Below, in pieces: positions 24,880 through 33,720 of a DNA stretch of 64,000 bases. This DNA comes from Gaiellasilicea sp963784895 (lineage in GTDB: Bacteria; Actinomycetota; Thermoleophilia; Gaiellales; Gaiellaceae), in the NCBI GenBank assembly GCA_963784895.1, contig CAWATM010000010.1:62001-126000 (forward strand), read 5' to 3'. Numbering within the stretch: position 1 is the first letter of the stretch; each line of letters begins with the position of its first letter. Both the position numbers and the translations under genes were made by a program. The notes below the pieces were generated by a model that saw only the letters and a list, made by a program, of their open reading frames with translations, was not told where the DNA came from and ran no database searches.

Positions 24880-26634
24880 TTAGGCGGCGGGCAACGAGTC
24901 CTCGACGAGCTGATGGGCCAGCCGGCGGAAGGGGCCGTCCTGCGCCATCAGCTCGCGCTCGTTGCCTCGCTGGACGATCCGGCCGTGCTCGAGCACGAGG
25001 ATCTCGTCCGCCCGGCGGACCGTCGCGAGCCGGTGGGCGATGATGATCGACGTCCGGCCCGCCAGCAGCCGGTCGAATGCCCGCTCGATCACGATCTCGG
25101 TCGGCCGGTCGATGTTCGACGTCGCTTCGTCGAGGATCAGGATCCGCGGGTCGGCCAGCAGCGCCCGCGCGATCGAGATCAGCTGGCGCTCTCCGGCCGA
25201 GAGCCCCGCGCCGCCCTCGCGGACGACGTGATCGAGCCCGTGTTCGAGGCGCGCTGCGACGCGGTCGACTCCGACGGCGGCCGCGGTCGTCCGCACCTCC
25301 TCGTCCGAGGCGTCCGGCTTCGCGAACCGGATGTTGTCCGCGATCGTGCCGCTGAAGAGGAATGGATCCTGGAGCACGACGCCGAGCTGGCGCCGATAAC
25401 CGACGAGCTCGACGTCGCGGAGATCCGTTCCGTCGACGCGGACCGTTCCCTCGTCCGGGTCGTAGAAACGGGCGATCAGCTTCGCCGTGGTCGACTTGCC
25501 GCCGCCCGACTCGCCCACGAGCGCGAGGCAGCCGCCGGGTGGCACCGAGATCTCGATCTCGTGCAGCACCGGCTCCTTGCCGTAGGCGAAGGTGACCCGG
25601 TCGAGCTCGAGCCGGCCGTCGATCCTGCCGAGCGGGCGCGCGCCGGGCTTGTCGGCGACGTCGATCTCGGCATCGAGCACGGAGCTGATCTTGTCCATCG
25701 CTGCGCTCGCCGCCTGCACTTGGCCGTACAGCTCGGAGAGCTCCTGGAGCGGTTGGAAGACGAGCGCGAGCAGCCCGACGGCGGCGATCAGCGTCCCGAT
25801 CTCCATGGAGCCGGCGTCGATGAAGCGCGCGCCGGCGAAGAGGACAGCGCCGGTGGCGATCGCCCCGAGCAGCTCGATCGCCGGGAAGAAGACGGAGTAG
25901 ATCTTCTGCACGTGGACGTTCGCGGTCCGATTCTCCTCGTTCAGCCCGTCGAACTCGGCCTGGAAGGCGCGCTCGCGGTTGAACGCCTGGATCACGGCCA
26001 TGCCGGCCACCGACTCCGCCAGCTGTGCTGTGACCGTCGCGATCTTCGTCCGCACGTCCGCGGCGGCGACGTGGGAGACTCGCTGGAACCAGCGCGTGAT
26101 CACGATCGCGGGCGGGAGGATGCAGAGTGCGACGAGCCCGAGCCGCCAGTCGAGCAGGAAGAGGCCGCCCACCGCGGCGACGAGCGTGAGCGTGTTGACG
26201 ACGAGTGTCGTCAGGCCCTGGTTGAGGACGTCGGAGAGCGCATCGACGTCGCTGTTCAGGCGCGAGATGATCCAGCCGGCCTTCTGCTGCGAGAAGTAGC
26301 GGAGCGAGAGCGAGGTCAGGTGCTGGAAGAGGTCGCGACGCAGCTCGAGCACGATCCGCTGGCCGACGCTCGCGAGCCCCAGCCACGTCAGCGTGCCGAG
26401 CACCCAGGCGGCGGCGTTGACGCCGACGTACGCGAGCACGGCGAGCACGAGCCGGTCGTCGTCGCCGGCGCGGATTCCGTTGTTGGTCGCGTCCTCGACG
26501 AGGAGCCAGCCGGCGACCGGGGCGGCCGCCGACAGCGCCGCCAGCAGCGCGATCAGGATCATCTGCCCCTTGCGCTCGGCGGCGTAGGGGAGGAGCCGCG
26601 AGAGGCCCGTGTGCTGTTTCCGGCTACGCGGCAA
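24880..26634 (-). CDS. ABC exporter half-transporter, subunit B (normal Walker B)
   Basis: Type IV ABC exporter, 584 aa: six membrane helices in about residues 1-320, then an ATPase domain with Walker A GESGGGKST, a signature LSAGERQ, Walker B ILILDEATS with the catalytic Glu, and H-loop IAHRLAT. The signature deviates from LSGGQ. TTG start at 26634 overlaps the preceding subunit by 11 nt and gives the same length as the sister protein (585 aa). It forms the second half of a heterodimer with the gene at 26624. The substrate is unknown. Confidence 0.85.
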   Translation of the reverse strand: MPRSRKQHTGLSRLLPYAAERKGQMILIALLAALSAAAPVAGWLLVEDATNNGIRAGDDDRLVLAVLAYVGVNAAAWVLGTLTWLGLASVGQRIVLELRRDLFQHLTSLSLRYFSQQKAGWIISRLNSDVDALSDVLNQGLTTLVVNTLTLVAAVGGLFLLDWRLGLVALCILPPAIVITRWFQRVSHVAAADVRTKIATVTAQLAESVAGMAVIQAFNRERAFQAEFDGLNEENRTANVHVQKIYSVFFPAIELLGAIATGAVLFAGARFIDAGSMEIGTLIAAVGLLALVFQPLQELSELYGQVQAASAAMDKISSVLDAEIDVADKPGARPLGRIDGRLELDRVTFAYGKEPVLHEIEISVPPGGCLALVGESGGGKSTTAKLIARFYDPDEGTVRVDGTDLRDVELVGYRRQLGVVLQDPFLFSGTIADNIRFAKPDASDEEVRTTAAAVGVDRVAARLEHGLDHVVREGGAGLSAGERQLISIARALLADPRILILDEATSNIDRPTEIVIERAFDRLLAGRTSIIIAHRLATVRRADEILVLEHGRIVQRGNERELMAQDGPFRRLAHQLVEDSLPAA

Positions 26635-28381
26635 CGGACTCGTCCCCGAAGAGCGCGGTGAAGAGGCCGCCGGCGGCGAGGAGCGCTCCCGGCCGGCCCT
26701 GCTCGACGACGCGGCCGGCGTCGAGCACGACGGCGCGGTCGGCGACGCCGATCGTCGAGAGCCGCTGGGTTGCGACGAGCACGGTCCGACCCACGACGGC
26801 GGGGCGGAGGTTCTCGACCAGCAGCCGCTCCGTCTCGGTGTCGACGGCCGACATCGGGTCGTCGAGCACGAGCACGCGCGCGCCGGCGAGGAGCGCACGC
26901 GCGAGCGCGACTCGCTGCCGCTGCCCACCCGAAAGGTTGACGCCCCGCTCCCCGATCAGCGTGTCGTAACCCTCGGGCAGGTCGTCGACGAAGGCGGAGA
27001 CGCCGGCGGCGTCGCAGGCGGCGAGCACATCCTCCCAGTCCGCGTCCGGACGCGCCGAGAGCAGGTTCTCGCGCAGGAGCACGGAGAAGAGGACCGGCTT
27101 CTGGGTCACGATCGCCACCGCGGCGCGGAGCTCGCGGACCGGAACCTCGCGCGTGTCGACGCCGCCGACGAGCACGCGGCCGCTGGTCGGGTCGTAAAAG
27201 CGCGGCAGCAGGTTGAGCAGCGTGGTCTTGCCGGCGCCGGTCGGGCCGCAGACGGCGACGATCTCTCCGGGCTCGACCGCAAGCTCGACGCCGCGGAGCA
27301 CCTCGGCCTCGGTCCCATAGGCGAAATGAACGTCCTCGAAGTCGAGCCGTAGCGGCCCCTCCGGAAGCGGCCTCGGCGTCACCGGCTCGGGAAGCGGCTC
27401 GATTCCGTCCAGCCAGGCGAAGCTGCGCCCGGCCGACGCCACCGCGCGCTGGCCGAGGTTGATGATCCAGCCCAGTGCCTCGAGCGGCCAGACCAGCATC
27501 AGCAGGAGCGAGATGAAGAGCATGAACTCGCCGATCGTCAGCTCGCCCGAGATCACGTCGCGGCCGCCGAAGAGAAGCACGGCGGCGATTCCGAGCGAGG
27601 GCAGGAAGAGGAGGCCGGGGAGGAAGTGCGCCTCGACCGAGGCGGCGCGCATCGTCTCGTGCCGGACCGCCTCGGCCCGCCCGAGGAAGCGGGCGCGCAC
27701 GTCGTCCTCGCGCCCGAACGCCTGCACCATCTCGATCCCGACGACCGCCTCGTCCGTCGCCTCGGCGAGGTTCCCCTTCCGCGCCTGCACGAGCCGAGAG
27801 ATCGGGAAGAGCCGGTGGGCGAAGATGAACGTCAGGATCGCGATCGGCGGCATAGCGAGCGCGGCATAGAGCGCGAGCCGGGCATTGACCGCGGTGAGTA
27901 CGATCGCTGCGCCGGTGATCATCATCGCGCTCTGGACGCCCTGGACGACGCCCCAGCCGATGAAGTAGCGGACGGGGTAGATGTCGTTCGTCGCGCGCGA
28001 GATCACCTCGCCGGTCGCGTGCCGGTCGAAGAAGGCGCGCGGGTAGGTGAGGTAGGCGTGGTAGAGCATGCCGCGAAGCCGTGCCTCGACGGCGATCCCG
28101 ACCCTGGCGGTCGCGAACCGGCGCAGGAAGTTGACGGCGAAGCGCAGCGCAGCGAGCACGAGGATGGCGCCGAGGTACGGCAGCAGCCGCTCGTCCTGCG
28201 GGCCGACGACCGCCTCGTCGACGGCCCGCTGGATCAGGACGGGAATCGTGATCGAGAGGCAGGTGAAGGCGAGCGCGAAGGTGAGGCCGAGCCCAACCAG
28301 GCGGCGCTGCTCCCACCACAGCGGCAAGAGGCGGCGCAGGGTCGGCCGGAGGCCAAGATCGGGCGGGTCGACGTGTTCCAT
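26624..28381 (-). CDS. ABC exporter half-transporter, subunit A (degenerate Walker B and H-loop)
   Basis: 585 aa, the same architecture. Walker A is GPTGAGKTT and the signature is canonical LSGGQRQR, but Walker B reads VLVLDDPMS (Asp for the catalytic Glu) and the H-loop is VATQRLST (Gln for His). Together with the altered LSAGE of subunit B this gives one working and one degenerate ATP site, as known for heterodimeric exporters such as TM287/288. ATG at 28381; a TAGCGT -10 on the minus strand (28394-28399) has its -35 region overlapping an operator at 28417-28434. Confidence 0.87.
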   Translation of the reverse strand: MEHVDPPDLGLRPTLRRLLPLWWEQRRLVGLGLTFALAFTCLSITIPVLIQRAVDEAVVGPQDERLLPYLGAILVLAALRFAVNFLRRFATARVGIAVEARLRGMLYHAYLTYPRAFFDRHATGEVISRATNDIYPVRYFIGWGVVQGVQSAMMITGAAIVLTAVNARLALYAALAMPPIAILTFIFAHRLFPISRLVQARKGNLAEATDEAVVGIEMVQAFGREDDVRARFLGRAEAVRHETMRAASVEAHFLPGLLFLPSLGIAAVLLFGGRDVISGELTIGEFMLFISLLLMLVWPLEALGWIINLGQRAVASAGRSFAWLDGIEPLPEPVTPRPLPEGPLRLDFEDVHFAYGTEAEVLRGVELAVEPGEIVAVCGPTGAGKTTLLNLLPRFYDPTSGRVLVGGVDTREVPVRELRAAVAIVTQKPVLFSVLLRENLLSARPDADWEDVLAACDAAGVSAFVDDLPEGYDTLIGERGVNLSGGQRQRVALARALLAGARVLVLDDPMSAVDTETERLLVENLRPAVVGRTVLVATQRLSTIGVADRAVVLDAGRVVEQGRPGALLAAGGLFTALFGDESVAA

Positions 28382-28416
28382 CGGCTGGAGCCGACGCTAT
28401 CAGGCGTGTGCAGAGC

Positions 28417-28434
28417 GACATCAATGTCGATGTC
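28417..28434. promoter_or_regulatory. Operator 1, GACATC-N6-GATGTC
   Basis: Imperfectly spaced copy of the operator-2 half-sites. The left half-site (28417-28422) occupies the position of the -35 hexamer of the leftward ABC promoter, 17 bp from its TAGCGT -10. Binding there would block the exporter operon. Confidence 0.6.
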
Positions 28435-28442
28435 ATCACGAC

Positions 28443-28471
28443 TTGACACGACATCACAATGATGTCATAGT
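28443..28471 (+). promoter_or_regulatory. Promoter of the RHH gene with operator 2 in its spacer
   Basis: TTGACA (28443-28448), 17 bp spacer, CATAGT (28466-28471), then 6 nt to the ATG, so the transcript is leaderless. The spacer holds a perfect palindrome GACATCA-CAA-TGATGTC (28450-28466). A protein bound there would sit between -35 and -10. Confidence 0.75.
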
Positions 28472-28477
28472 GCGGTC

Positions 28478-28930
28478 ATGCAGATGGCACCGTATGTCCA
28501 GGCGCTTCAGGACGACCTCGCCAACGCCGCCGCCCTGGCGGGCGGCGAGGCCGCCCAGGAAGCCGGGCAGCGACTCGCGCAGGCGCTCGAGTCGTCGCTC
28601 CAGTTGCGGCTGCTCGATCTCCTCAGCGAGGTCGCGCTATCGCTCAACTCGCAGGTTCCCGGCCGCGTCGAGGTGCGCCTCGCAGGCCGCGAGCCGGAGC
28701 TCGTCTACGTCGAGGACGAGGAGGCCGAGCCGGCCCCCGCCTCGGCCGACGACGCGCTCACGGCCCGCATCACGCTGCGTCTCTCGGAGAGCCTCAAGGC
28801 ACAGATCGACGTGGCAGCCGCCCGCGAGAGCCTCTCCGTCAATTCCTGGATCGTGCGCGCGCTGGCGCGCGGCCTCGAGACCCGTTCCATCCGAGCTGGC
28901 CGGCGTCTGACCGGCTTCGCCGAGAGCTGA
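28478..28930 (+). CDS. Ribbon-helix-helix regulator with N-terminal helical domain
   Basis: 150 aa. The C-terminal part, ARITLRLSESLKAQIDVAAA then RESLSVNSWIVRALARGLE, is an Arc/HicB-like ribbon-helix-helix DNA-binding unit (strand ITLRL, two helices). Residues 1-65 are helical (dimerisation or oligomerisation). No HicA toxin gene is near, so a stand-alone repressor is likelier than an antitoxin. Its promoter contains a palindrome of the same half-site that occurs at the divergent exporter promoter, which predicts that it represses both itself and the exporter. First gene of a run RHH-44 aa-DUF4097-MFS. Confidence 0.78.
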   Translation: MQMAPYVQALQDDLANAAALAGGEAAQEAGQRLAQALESSLQLRLLDLLSEVALSLNSQVPGRVEVRLAGREPELVYVEDEEAEPAPASADDALTARITLRLSESLKAQIDVAAARESLSVNSWIVRALARGLETRSIRAGRRLTGFAES

Positions 28931-28941
28931 AAGGAGCTCAC

Positions 28942-29076
28942 ATGTCCCGCCTCCACCCGATCCCGTACGGCACCGGCGTCCTGCTCGTCCCGGATTACTG
29001 CGCGCCGCACGTCGAGGACCACGACCACCGCGTCGTGAGGCCGACCCGCCGCGTCAAGGGGAAGCGGCATGCATAG
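28942..29076 (+). CDS. 44-aa hypothetical protein
   Basis: Short gene with AAGGAGCTCAC before its ATG and only 11 nt from the RHH stop. The protein has a hydrophobic start (HPIPYGTGVLLVPDYC), an acidic/His centre (HVEDHDHR) and a basic end (RPTRRVKGKRHA). Its stop overlaps the ATG of the DUF4097 gene by 8 nt, which argues for a translated, coupling gene. Unknown function. Confidence 0.6.
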   Translation: MSRLHPIPYGTGVLLVPDYCAPHVEDHDHRVVRPTRRVKGKRHA

Positions 29077-29890
29077 GTTCCCGACCGAGCGCGCCCGCCT
29101 GAAGGTGCGCAACCCCGCCGGCGACGTCCAGGTCGAGACCGCGGACGTCGCCGAGACGACCGTCGAGCTCGTGCCGCTGAACGACTCCGAGTCGACGCGG
29201 CAGGCGATCGAGAAGGCCAGCGTCACCGCCCGCGAAGACGATGTCATGGTCGAGCTCGAGGGCGGCCGGGGCTGGACGATCTCGATCGGCAACTGGGGCT
29301 TCGGCTCGGCGAAGGTCAGCGTCCGGATCACGTGTCCGAACGGCTCCGATCTCGAGTGCGACACCGCCTCGGCCGACGTCCGTGTCACCGGCACGCTCGG
29401 CGAGGGGCGGATCCGAACCGCCTCGGGCGACCTCCGAGTCGACCGGGTCGAAGGCCAGCTCGAGGCGAAGAGCGCGAGCGGCGACGTTCGGGTCGAGCAC
29501 GTCGGCGGCCGTGCGACGCTGAACACCGTCTCCGGCGATACGCAGATCCGCACGGCGATGAACGGCCTCGGAGCCAACTCGGTCTCGGGCGACGTCGTCG
29601 TCGGCGAGGTCTACGGTGACCTCAGCGTCGGCACGGTCTCGGGCGACCTGCTCGTGCGCGCCGCGGGTCCGGGCGACGTCGGCCTGAAAGCCGTCTCGGG
29701 CGACGTCGTCGTCGCGATGCGCCGCGGCCTCCGCGTCAAGCTCGACGTCAACTCCGTCAGCGGCTCGGTCGGCTCCGAGCTCGACGTCAGCGACACGCCC
29801 ACGCGCGCTGAAGGGCCGGAGGCGAGCCTCCGCGTCCGCACCGTCAGTGGTGACGTCCGGATCACACGCGCGGCCGAGGCAGTCGCGTAG
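29069..29890 (+). CDS. DUF4097-type beta-helix protein
   Basis: 273 aa made of a repeated short strand pattern, with SGDV/SGDL recurring about every 15-20 residues (TASGDLRV, SASGDVRV, TVSGDTQI, SVSGDVVV, TVSGDLLV, AVSGDVVV, TVSGDVRI), which is characteristic of right-handed beta-helix DUF4097 proteins. There is no signal peptide, so the protein is expected in the cytoplasm. Start ATG with AAGGGGAAG upstream; the stop overlaps the MFS start. Such genes often accompany membrane-stress or antibiotic-response regulators, which fits an exporter locus, but the function is not established. Confidence 0.8.
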   Translation: MHRFPTERARLKVRNPAGDVQVETADVAETTVELVPLNDSESTRQAIEKASVTAREDDVMVELEGGRGWTISIGNWGFGSAKVSVRITCPNGSDLECDTASADVRVTGTLGEGRIRTASGDLRVDRVEGQLEAKSASGDVRVEHVGGRATLNTVSGDTQIRTAMNGLGANSVSGDVVVGEVYGDLSVGTVSGDLLVRAAGPGDVGLKAVSGDVVVAMRRGLRVKLDVNSVSGSVGSELDVSDTPTRAEGPEASLRVRTVSGDVRITRAAEAVA

Positions 29891-31167
29891 TGCGCAGACC
29901 GGGAGGTCTCTGGCGCCACCGCGACTTCCTCTCGCTCTGGGGCGCCGAGACGATCAGCCAGTTCGGCTCGCAGGTCACGTTCCTCGCGCTGCCGCTCGTT
30001 GCGATCCTCGTCCTCGACGAGAGCGCGTTCAGGGTCGCGGCGTTGACGAGCGTCGCGTTCCTCCCGTTCCTGCTCTTCACCCTGCCGGCCGGCGTGTGGG
30101 TCGATCGGCTGCGCCGGAAGCCGATCCTCGTGCTCGCCGACGTCGGCCGCGCGGCCGCGCTTCTCTCGGTGCCGATCGCGTACTGGGCGGGGGAGCTGAC
30201 GATCTGGCAGCTCTACGTCGTCGGCTTCCTCACCGGGATCTGCACGGTCTTCTTCGACGTCGCCTATCAGTCGTACATCCCTGCACTCGTCGGCAGGACT
30301 GACGTCGTCGAGGCGAACTCGAAGCTCGAGATCAGCCGCGCGGCCGCGAACATCGGCGGCCCGGGCATGGCTGGCGGCCTCGTCGCCGCGCTGACGGCGC
30401 CCGTGGCCGTGCTCGTCGACGCCGCCAGCTTCGCGCTCTCGGCGCTGCTCCTCTTCGGGATCCGCAAGCACGAGGAGCCGCCGCCGCGAGCGGAGCGCCG
30501 GTCGCTGCGAAGCGAGCTCGGCGAGGGGCTGCGCTACGTCTTCACGCACTCCTACCAGCGCACGATGGTCGCGATGACCGCGCTCTCGAACTTCTTTGGC
30601 CAGGTCGTCTTCTCGATTCTGCTCGTCTATGCCGTGCGCGAGCTCGGCCTCTCGGCCGGCACGATCGGGATCGCGCTCGCAGTCGGCAACCTGGGCACCC
30701 TCGCGGCGGCTCTGACCGCGAAGCGGATCGGCGACCGGCTCGGCGTCGGGAGGACGATCCTGCTCGCGTCGTGCCTCTTCGGCCCAGGGACGCTCCTGAT
30801 CGCGCTCGCCCCGAAGGAATACGCGCTGGCGGCGATCGTGCTCAGCATGATCGTGATCGGCTTCGGCGGGATCCTCTACAACGTCACCGCGATCAGCCTG
30901 ATCCAGGCGATCACGCCCGACCGGATCCTCGGCCGCGCGAACGCGTCCCGCCGCTTCGTCGTCTGGGGCGTCGTCCCGCTCGGCGGCTTCACCGGCGGCG
31001 CGCTCGCGTCGACGATCGGCCTGCGCGAAACGATGGTCGTCGGCGCGCTCGGCGGTCTGCTCACGATCGTCCCGATCCTCGTCTCGCCGCTCCGCTCCGT
31101 CGGCCGGATGTCGGAGCTCGAGCCTCAGTCCTCCCCAATCGCCTCGGCGAGCAGCGCGCCAGCGTAG
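29890..31167 (+). CDS. MFS transporter
   Basis: 425 aa with about 12 membrane helices, of the MFS_3/EntS-like group (start WRHRDFLSLWGAETISQFGS; loop PAGVWVDRLRRKPILVLAD; LGRANASRRFVVWGVVPLGG). Such proteins export siderophores or drugs; the substrate here is unknown. The GTG overlaps the DUF4097 stop by 1 nt. The last 43 nt overlap the convergent gene at 31125. A related MFS gene is at 62167. Confidence 0.87.
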   Translation: MRRPGGLWRHRDFLSLWGAETISQFGSQVTFLALPLVAILVLDESAFRVAALTSVAFLPFLLFTLPAGVWVDRLRRKPILVLADVGRAAALLSVPIAYWAGELTIWQLYVVGFLTGICTVFFDVAYQSYIPALVGRTDVVEANSKLEISRAAANIGGPGMAGGLVAALTAPVAVLVDAASFALSALLLFGIRKHEEPPPRAERRSLRSELGEGLRYVFTHSYQRTMVAMTALSNFFGQVVFSILLVYAVRELGLSAGTIGIALAVGNLGTLAAALTAKRIGDRLGVGRTILLASCLFGPGTLLIALAPKEYALAAIVLSMIVIGFGGILYNVTAISLIQAITPDRILGRANASRRFVVWGVVPLGGFTGGALASTIGLRETMVVGALGGLLTIVPILVSPLRSVGRMSELEPQSSPIASASSAPA

Positions 31168-31505
31168 CTCCGCCAGGCGAGGTCAGGCTGCGCCCGCAGC
31201 CGCGCCAGCCCGTCGCTCACCGCCGCCAAACCCTCCGAGTCGGCGGTGAGCCGGGCGAGCGCGTCCTCGAGCCGGTCGCGCGCCTGCTCGTCGTCGAGGT
31301 CGTCGGCCATCGAGGCGACCGCACGCCCGTCGAGGTCGAGCTCGCGGCGCGGGTCGCCGCCGGTTGCGAGCAGGAGCTCCGCCCGGCGCGTCGCCGCCTT
31401 CACCTCGTCCGGATCGAGGTCGAGATCCCGTCCGGCGAGCCAGGCGAGGCCGAGTAACAGACCGCTACTCGGCCCCGCCTCGAGCAGTTCCAGCAGCTCG
31501 CGCAT
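31125..31505 (-). CDS. Hypothetical acidic helical protein
   Basis: 126 aa, acidic, Leu/Ala/Asp-rich and predicted all-helical; no signal peptide, no recognised motif. A TAAGGT box lies 6 nt before the ATG, the same leaderless spacing as in well-supported genes, which raises confidence. It overlaps the convergent MFS gene by 43 nt at its 3' end. Confidence 0.6.
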   Translation of the reverse strand: MRELLELLEAGPSSGLLLGLAWLAGRDLDLDPDEVKAATRRAELLLATGGDPRRELDLDGRAVASMADDLDDEQARDRLEDALARLTADSEGLAAVSDGLARLRAQPDLAWRSYAGALLAEAIGED

Positions 31506-31520
31506 GCCGGAACCTTATGG

Positions 31521-33626
31521 CTACGGGATGTACGCCAGATCCTCCGGCGGCGGCCCGACCATCGGGGTCTCGAAGAACGTGCCCGCACCATCCGGATCGA
31601 TCGTGACCGTGCCGCCGCTCGCGAAGAACGTCGCGATCTGGGCCTGCGCCTGGAGCGCGATCGTGGTGCCCGCGCCGCCGATCCCGGTCAGGAACGTATG
31701 CGGGTTCGACGGCAGCGCAGGGATTGCGGCCCGGGCGAGGTCGTTCCGGAAGAGCGTCGTCCGGCTTTCGAGCCCGCCCGCTCGGATGATCGCGCTCGTT
31801 GTCGGGTTCGGCACCGTCTTGTCACCGCGCGCGAACTGGAGGATCACCGACTTCGCCGGGACTTCCGCGAGCGGTGTCTGGATCAAGTGCGGCGCGTACG
31901 CGACGGGATTGCCCGACTGGCTCGTCCATTCCGTCCACTCGATCAGCCGCTGGATCGCCTCGGCGCCGGGCACCGTATCGACGAGCGGCGGCAGGTTCCG
32001 GAGCGGGATGTTCTCGTCGAACTGGAAGAGCCCCGGCAGGTTGGCGAGCGGCGGCGTCCGGTTGACGAGTGCGAGCCAGACGAGCGGCCGGAAGCTCTGG
32101 CTCAGCCGGGCGATCTCGATGATCGAGCCGCCGGGAACGTTCGGCACACCCGTGCGAACGTTGGACTCGACCGCAAGGAACTTCGTCCCGTAGATGCCGC
32201 CGAACGACTGGCCGAAGTAGGAGATCCGCGACGGGTCGAGGTCGCGGCTCCCGTTCCCGTCGACGTCCATCCCGACCTCGAGCTCGCGGACGAGCTGCAT
32301 CAGGTCGATCACCGTCTGGCGGAGGCCGTCGCGCCCGCTGATGAGCGTCTTCGGCGCAGCGGCGTTGACGCCCTCGGTCGAGTCGATCGTGCCGTTCCCA
32401 TCCTGGTCGAACCCGCGGCCGCCGGCGGAGAGCGTGACGGGGCCGTCCGTTGTCCGGTTGACCGTGAGCGTGCCGAGGGAGCCGCCGCCGTGGCCGACGA
32501 CGTTGATCGCGATCGTCGCGATTCCGGCCTGTGCCATCGAGGCGGCGACGATGAGCGGGCTCGAGTTCTTGTTGTCGCCGAAGCCGTGGCCGAAGATCGC
32601 CACGGGGAAGCCGCCCGCGGGGGCCGTGCCGTTCGGGAGGAAGAGGTTGAAGTGAACCCGGTTCGTGCTCTGCACGGCCGGGACGCCGGTTGCCGAGCCG
32701 GTTGCCGGAATCCACTTCCCCGCCGTCTCGTAGTCGGGCGAGTCGTAGGCGCCGAAGGCGATCGTCCCGATCGAGCCGAAGAGGCTGAGCAGGGGGAACG
32801 CGGGCAGCGGCGTGCCGGGACCGGGCGGAGCGACCGTCGTCTGGCGCGCGAACAGGATCGAGCTGACGCTGGTGCGGGCGAACACGGTCCGCTCGCCGGC
32901 GGTGCCGAGCGTGAAGCTCGCGGGCGTGGGCGTGGAAGCCTTGATCTGGCGGCGCACCTGCTCGAGCAGCGGAGTCACGCTCTGGGTGGTGAAGAGGCTC
33001 GCCGCGGCGACCTCTGCCTTGCGGATGCCGGCGGGAAGCGAGTGGTTCAACGCCTGGACCAGCTCCTGCCGATAGTCCTTGTCCCCCCGGTCGTTGCTCT
33101 GGCCGAAGTTCAGGTCGCGGATGAACCTGGCCGGCTCGATCGGATCGCCGGCCGCGTCGCGCACGCCGGTCGTGACGACGAGGAGATAGGTCGCGTACTG
33201 GTCGAGCAGCTGATCCGACTCGACGTGGAGCGTGGCGCTGGCCGGGTTCCAGATGACCTGGTTGATCCCGGTCACCTCGCCGTCCGAGAGCTTGACGAGG
33301 AAGATCGAGTCGCTGGTTGCGCTGGCCGGGTCGATCGCCGCGGTGAAGGGGATCGAGATCCGCGGCTGGACGTTAAAGCCGTCGAGCTCGTTCAGGACGT
33401 CGATGTCCTGGCAGTCGGACGGGAAGACCGCGCAGTTCGGCTTCGGCAGGTCGACCCGGACCCCGGTCAGCTGGGTCGCGTCCGGCTCCGTGTAGCGGTC
33501 GCTCGGGAACGGCGACCCGGACGGCGAGGAAAGGTCGAAGACCGGTTGGACGCCCGCGGCCTGCGCGAGCGACGGTGTGAGGCCGGCAACGAGCAACGCC
33601 AGCAGCAGGAAGCGGCGGAACGGCAT
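31521..33626 (-). CDS. Secreted alpha/beta-hydrolase, virulence-factor-lipase type
   Basis: 701 aa exported protein. Signal peptide FLLLALLVAGLTPSLAQAAG, then a beta-sandwich of about 110 residues (RISIPFTAAIDPASATSDSI), then a large alpha/beta-hydrolase domain with oxyanion loop AIFGHGFGDN and nucleophile elbow YFGQSFGGIYG (Ser near residue 480). Two Asp/Gly calcium-type loops, DQDGNGTIDSTEG and DVDGNGSRDLD, lie between. A C-terminal GDKTVPNP holds the likely acid. ATG chosen for AAGGAGA upstream and the signal peptide. A lipase/esterase is likely; the substrate is not known. Confidence 0.82.
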   Translation of the reverse strand: MPFRRFLLLALLVAGLTPSLAQAAGVQPVFDLSSPSGSPFPSDRYTEPDATQLTGVRVDLPKPNCAVFPSDCQDIDVLNELDGFNVQPRISIPFTAAIDPASATSDSIFLVKLSDGEVTGINQVIWNPASATLHVESDQLLDQYATYLLVVTTGVRDAAGDPIEPARFIRDLNFGQSNDRGDKDYRQELVQALNHSLPAGIRKAEVAAASLFTTQSVTPLLEQVRRQIKASTPTPASFTLGTAGERTVFARTSVSSILFARQTTVAPPGPGTPLPAFPLLSLFGSIGTIAFGAYDSPDYETAGKWIPATGSATGVPAVQSTNRVHFNLFLPNGTAPAGGFPVAIFGHGFGDNKNSSPLIVAASMAQAGIATIAINVVGHGGGSLGTLTVNRTTDGPVTLSAGGRGFDQDGNGTIDSTEGVNAAAPKTLISGRDGLRQTVIDLMQLVRELEVGMDVDGNGSRDLDPSRISYFGQSFGGIYGTKFLAVESNVRTGVPNVPGGSIIEIARLSQSFRPLVWLALVNRTPPLANLPGLFQFDENIPLRNLPPLVDTVPGAEAIQRLIEWTEWTSQSGNPVAYAPHLIQTPLAEVPAKSVILQFARGDKTVPNPTTSAIIRAGGLESRTTLFRNDLARAAIPALPSNPHTFLTGIGGAGTTIALQAQAQIATFFASGGTVTIDPDGAGTFFETPMVGPPPEDLAYIP

Positions 33627-33720
33627 CGGGTGTCTCCTTCGGGTGGGTGACCCAGAAAGCCGGCGGGCACGCTCTCCCCTTGCGCGCCGGCGCCCGATGC
33701 TACCACGGTTGTAAATCGGG

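Noticed and set aside
28478..28930. HicAB toxin-antitoxin pair
   Set aside because: The RHH part looks like HicB but no HicA-like toxin is adjacent; the operators and neighbours fit a repressor.
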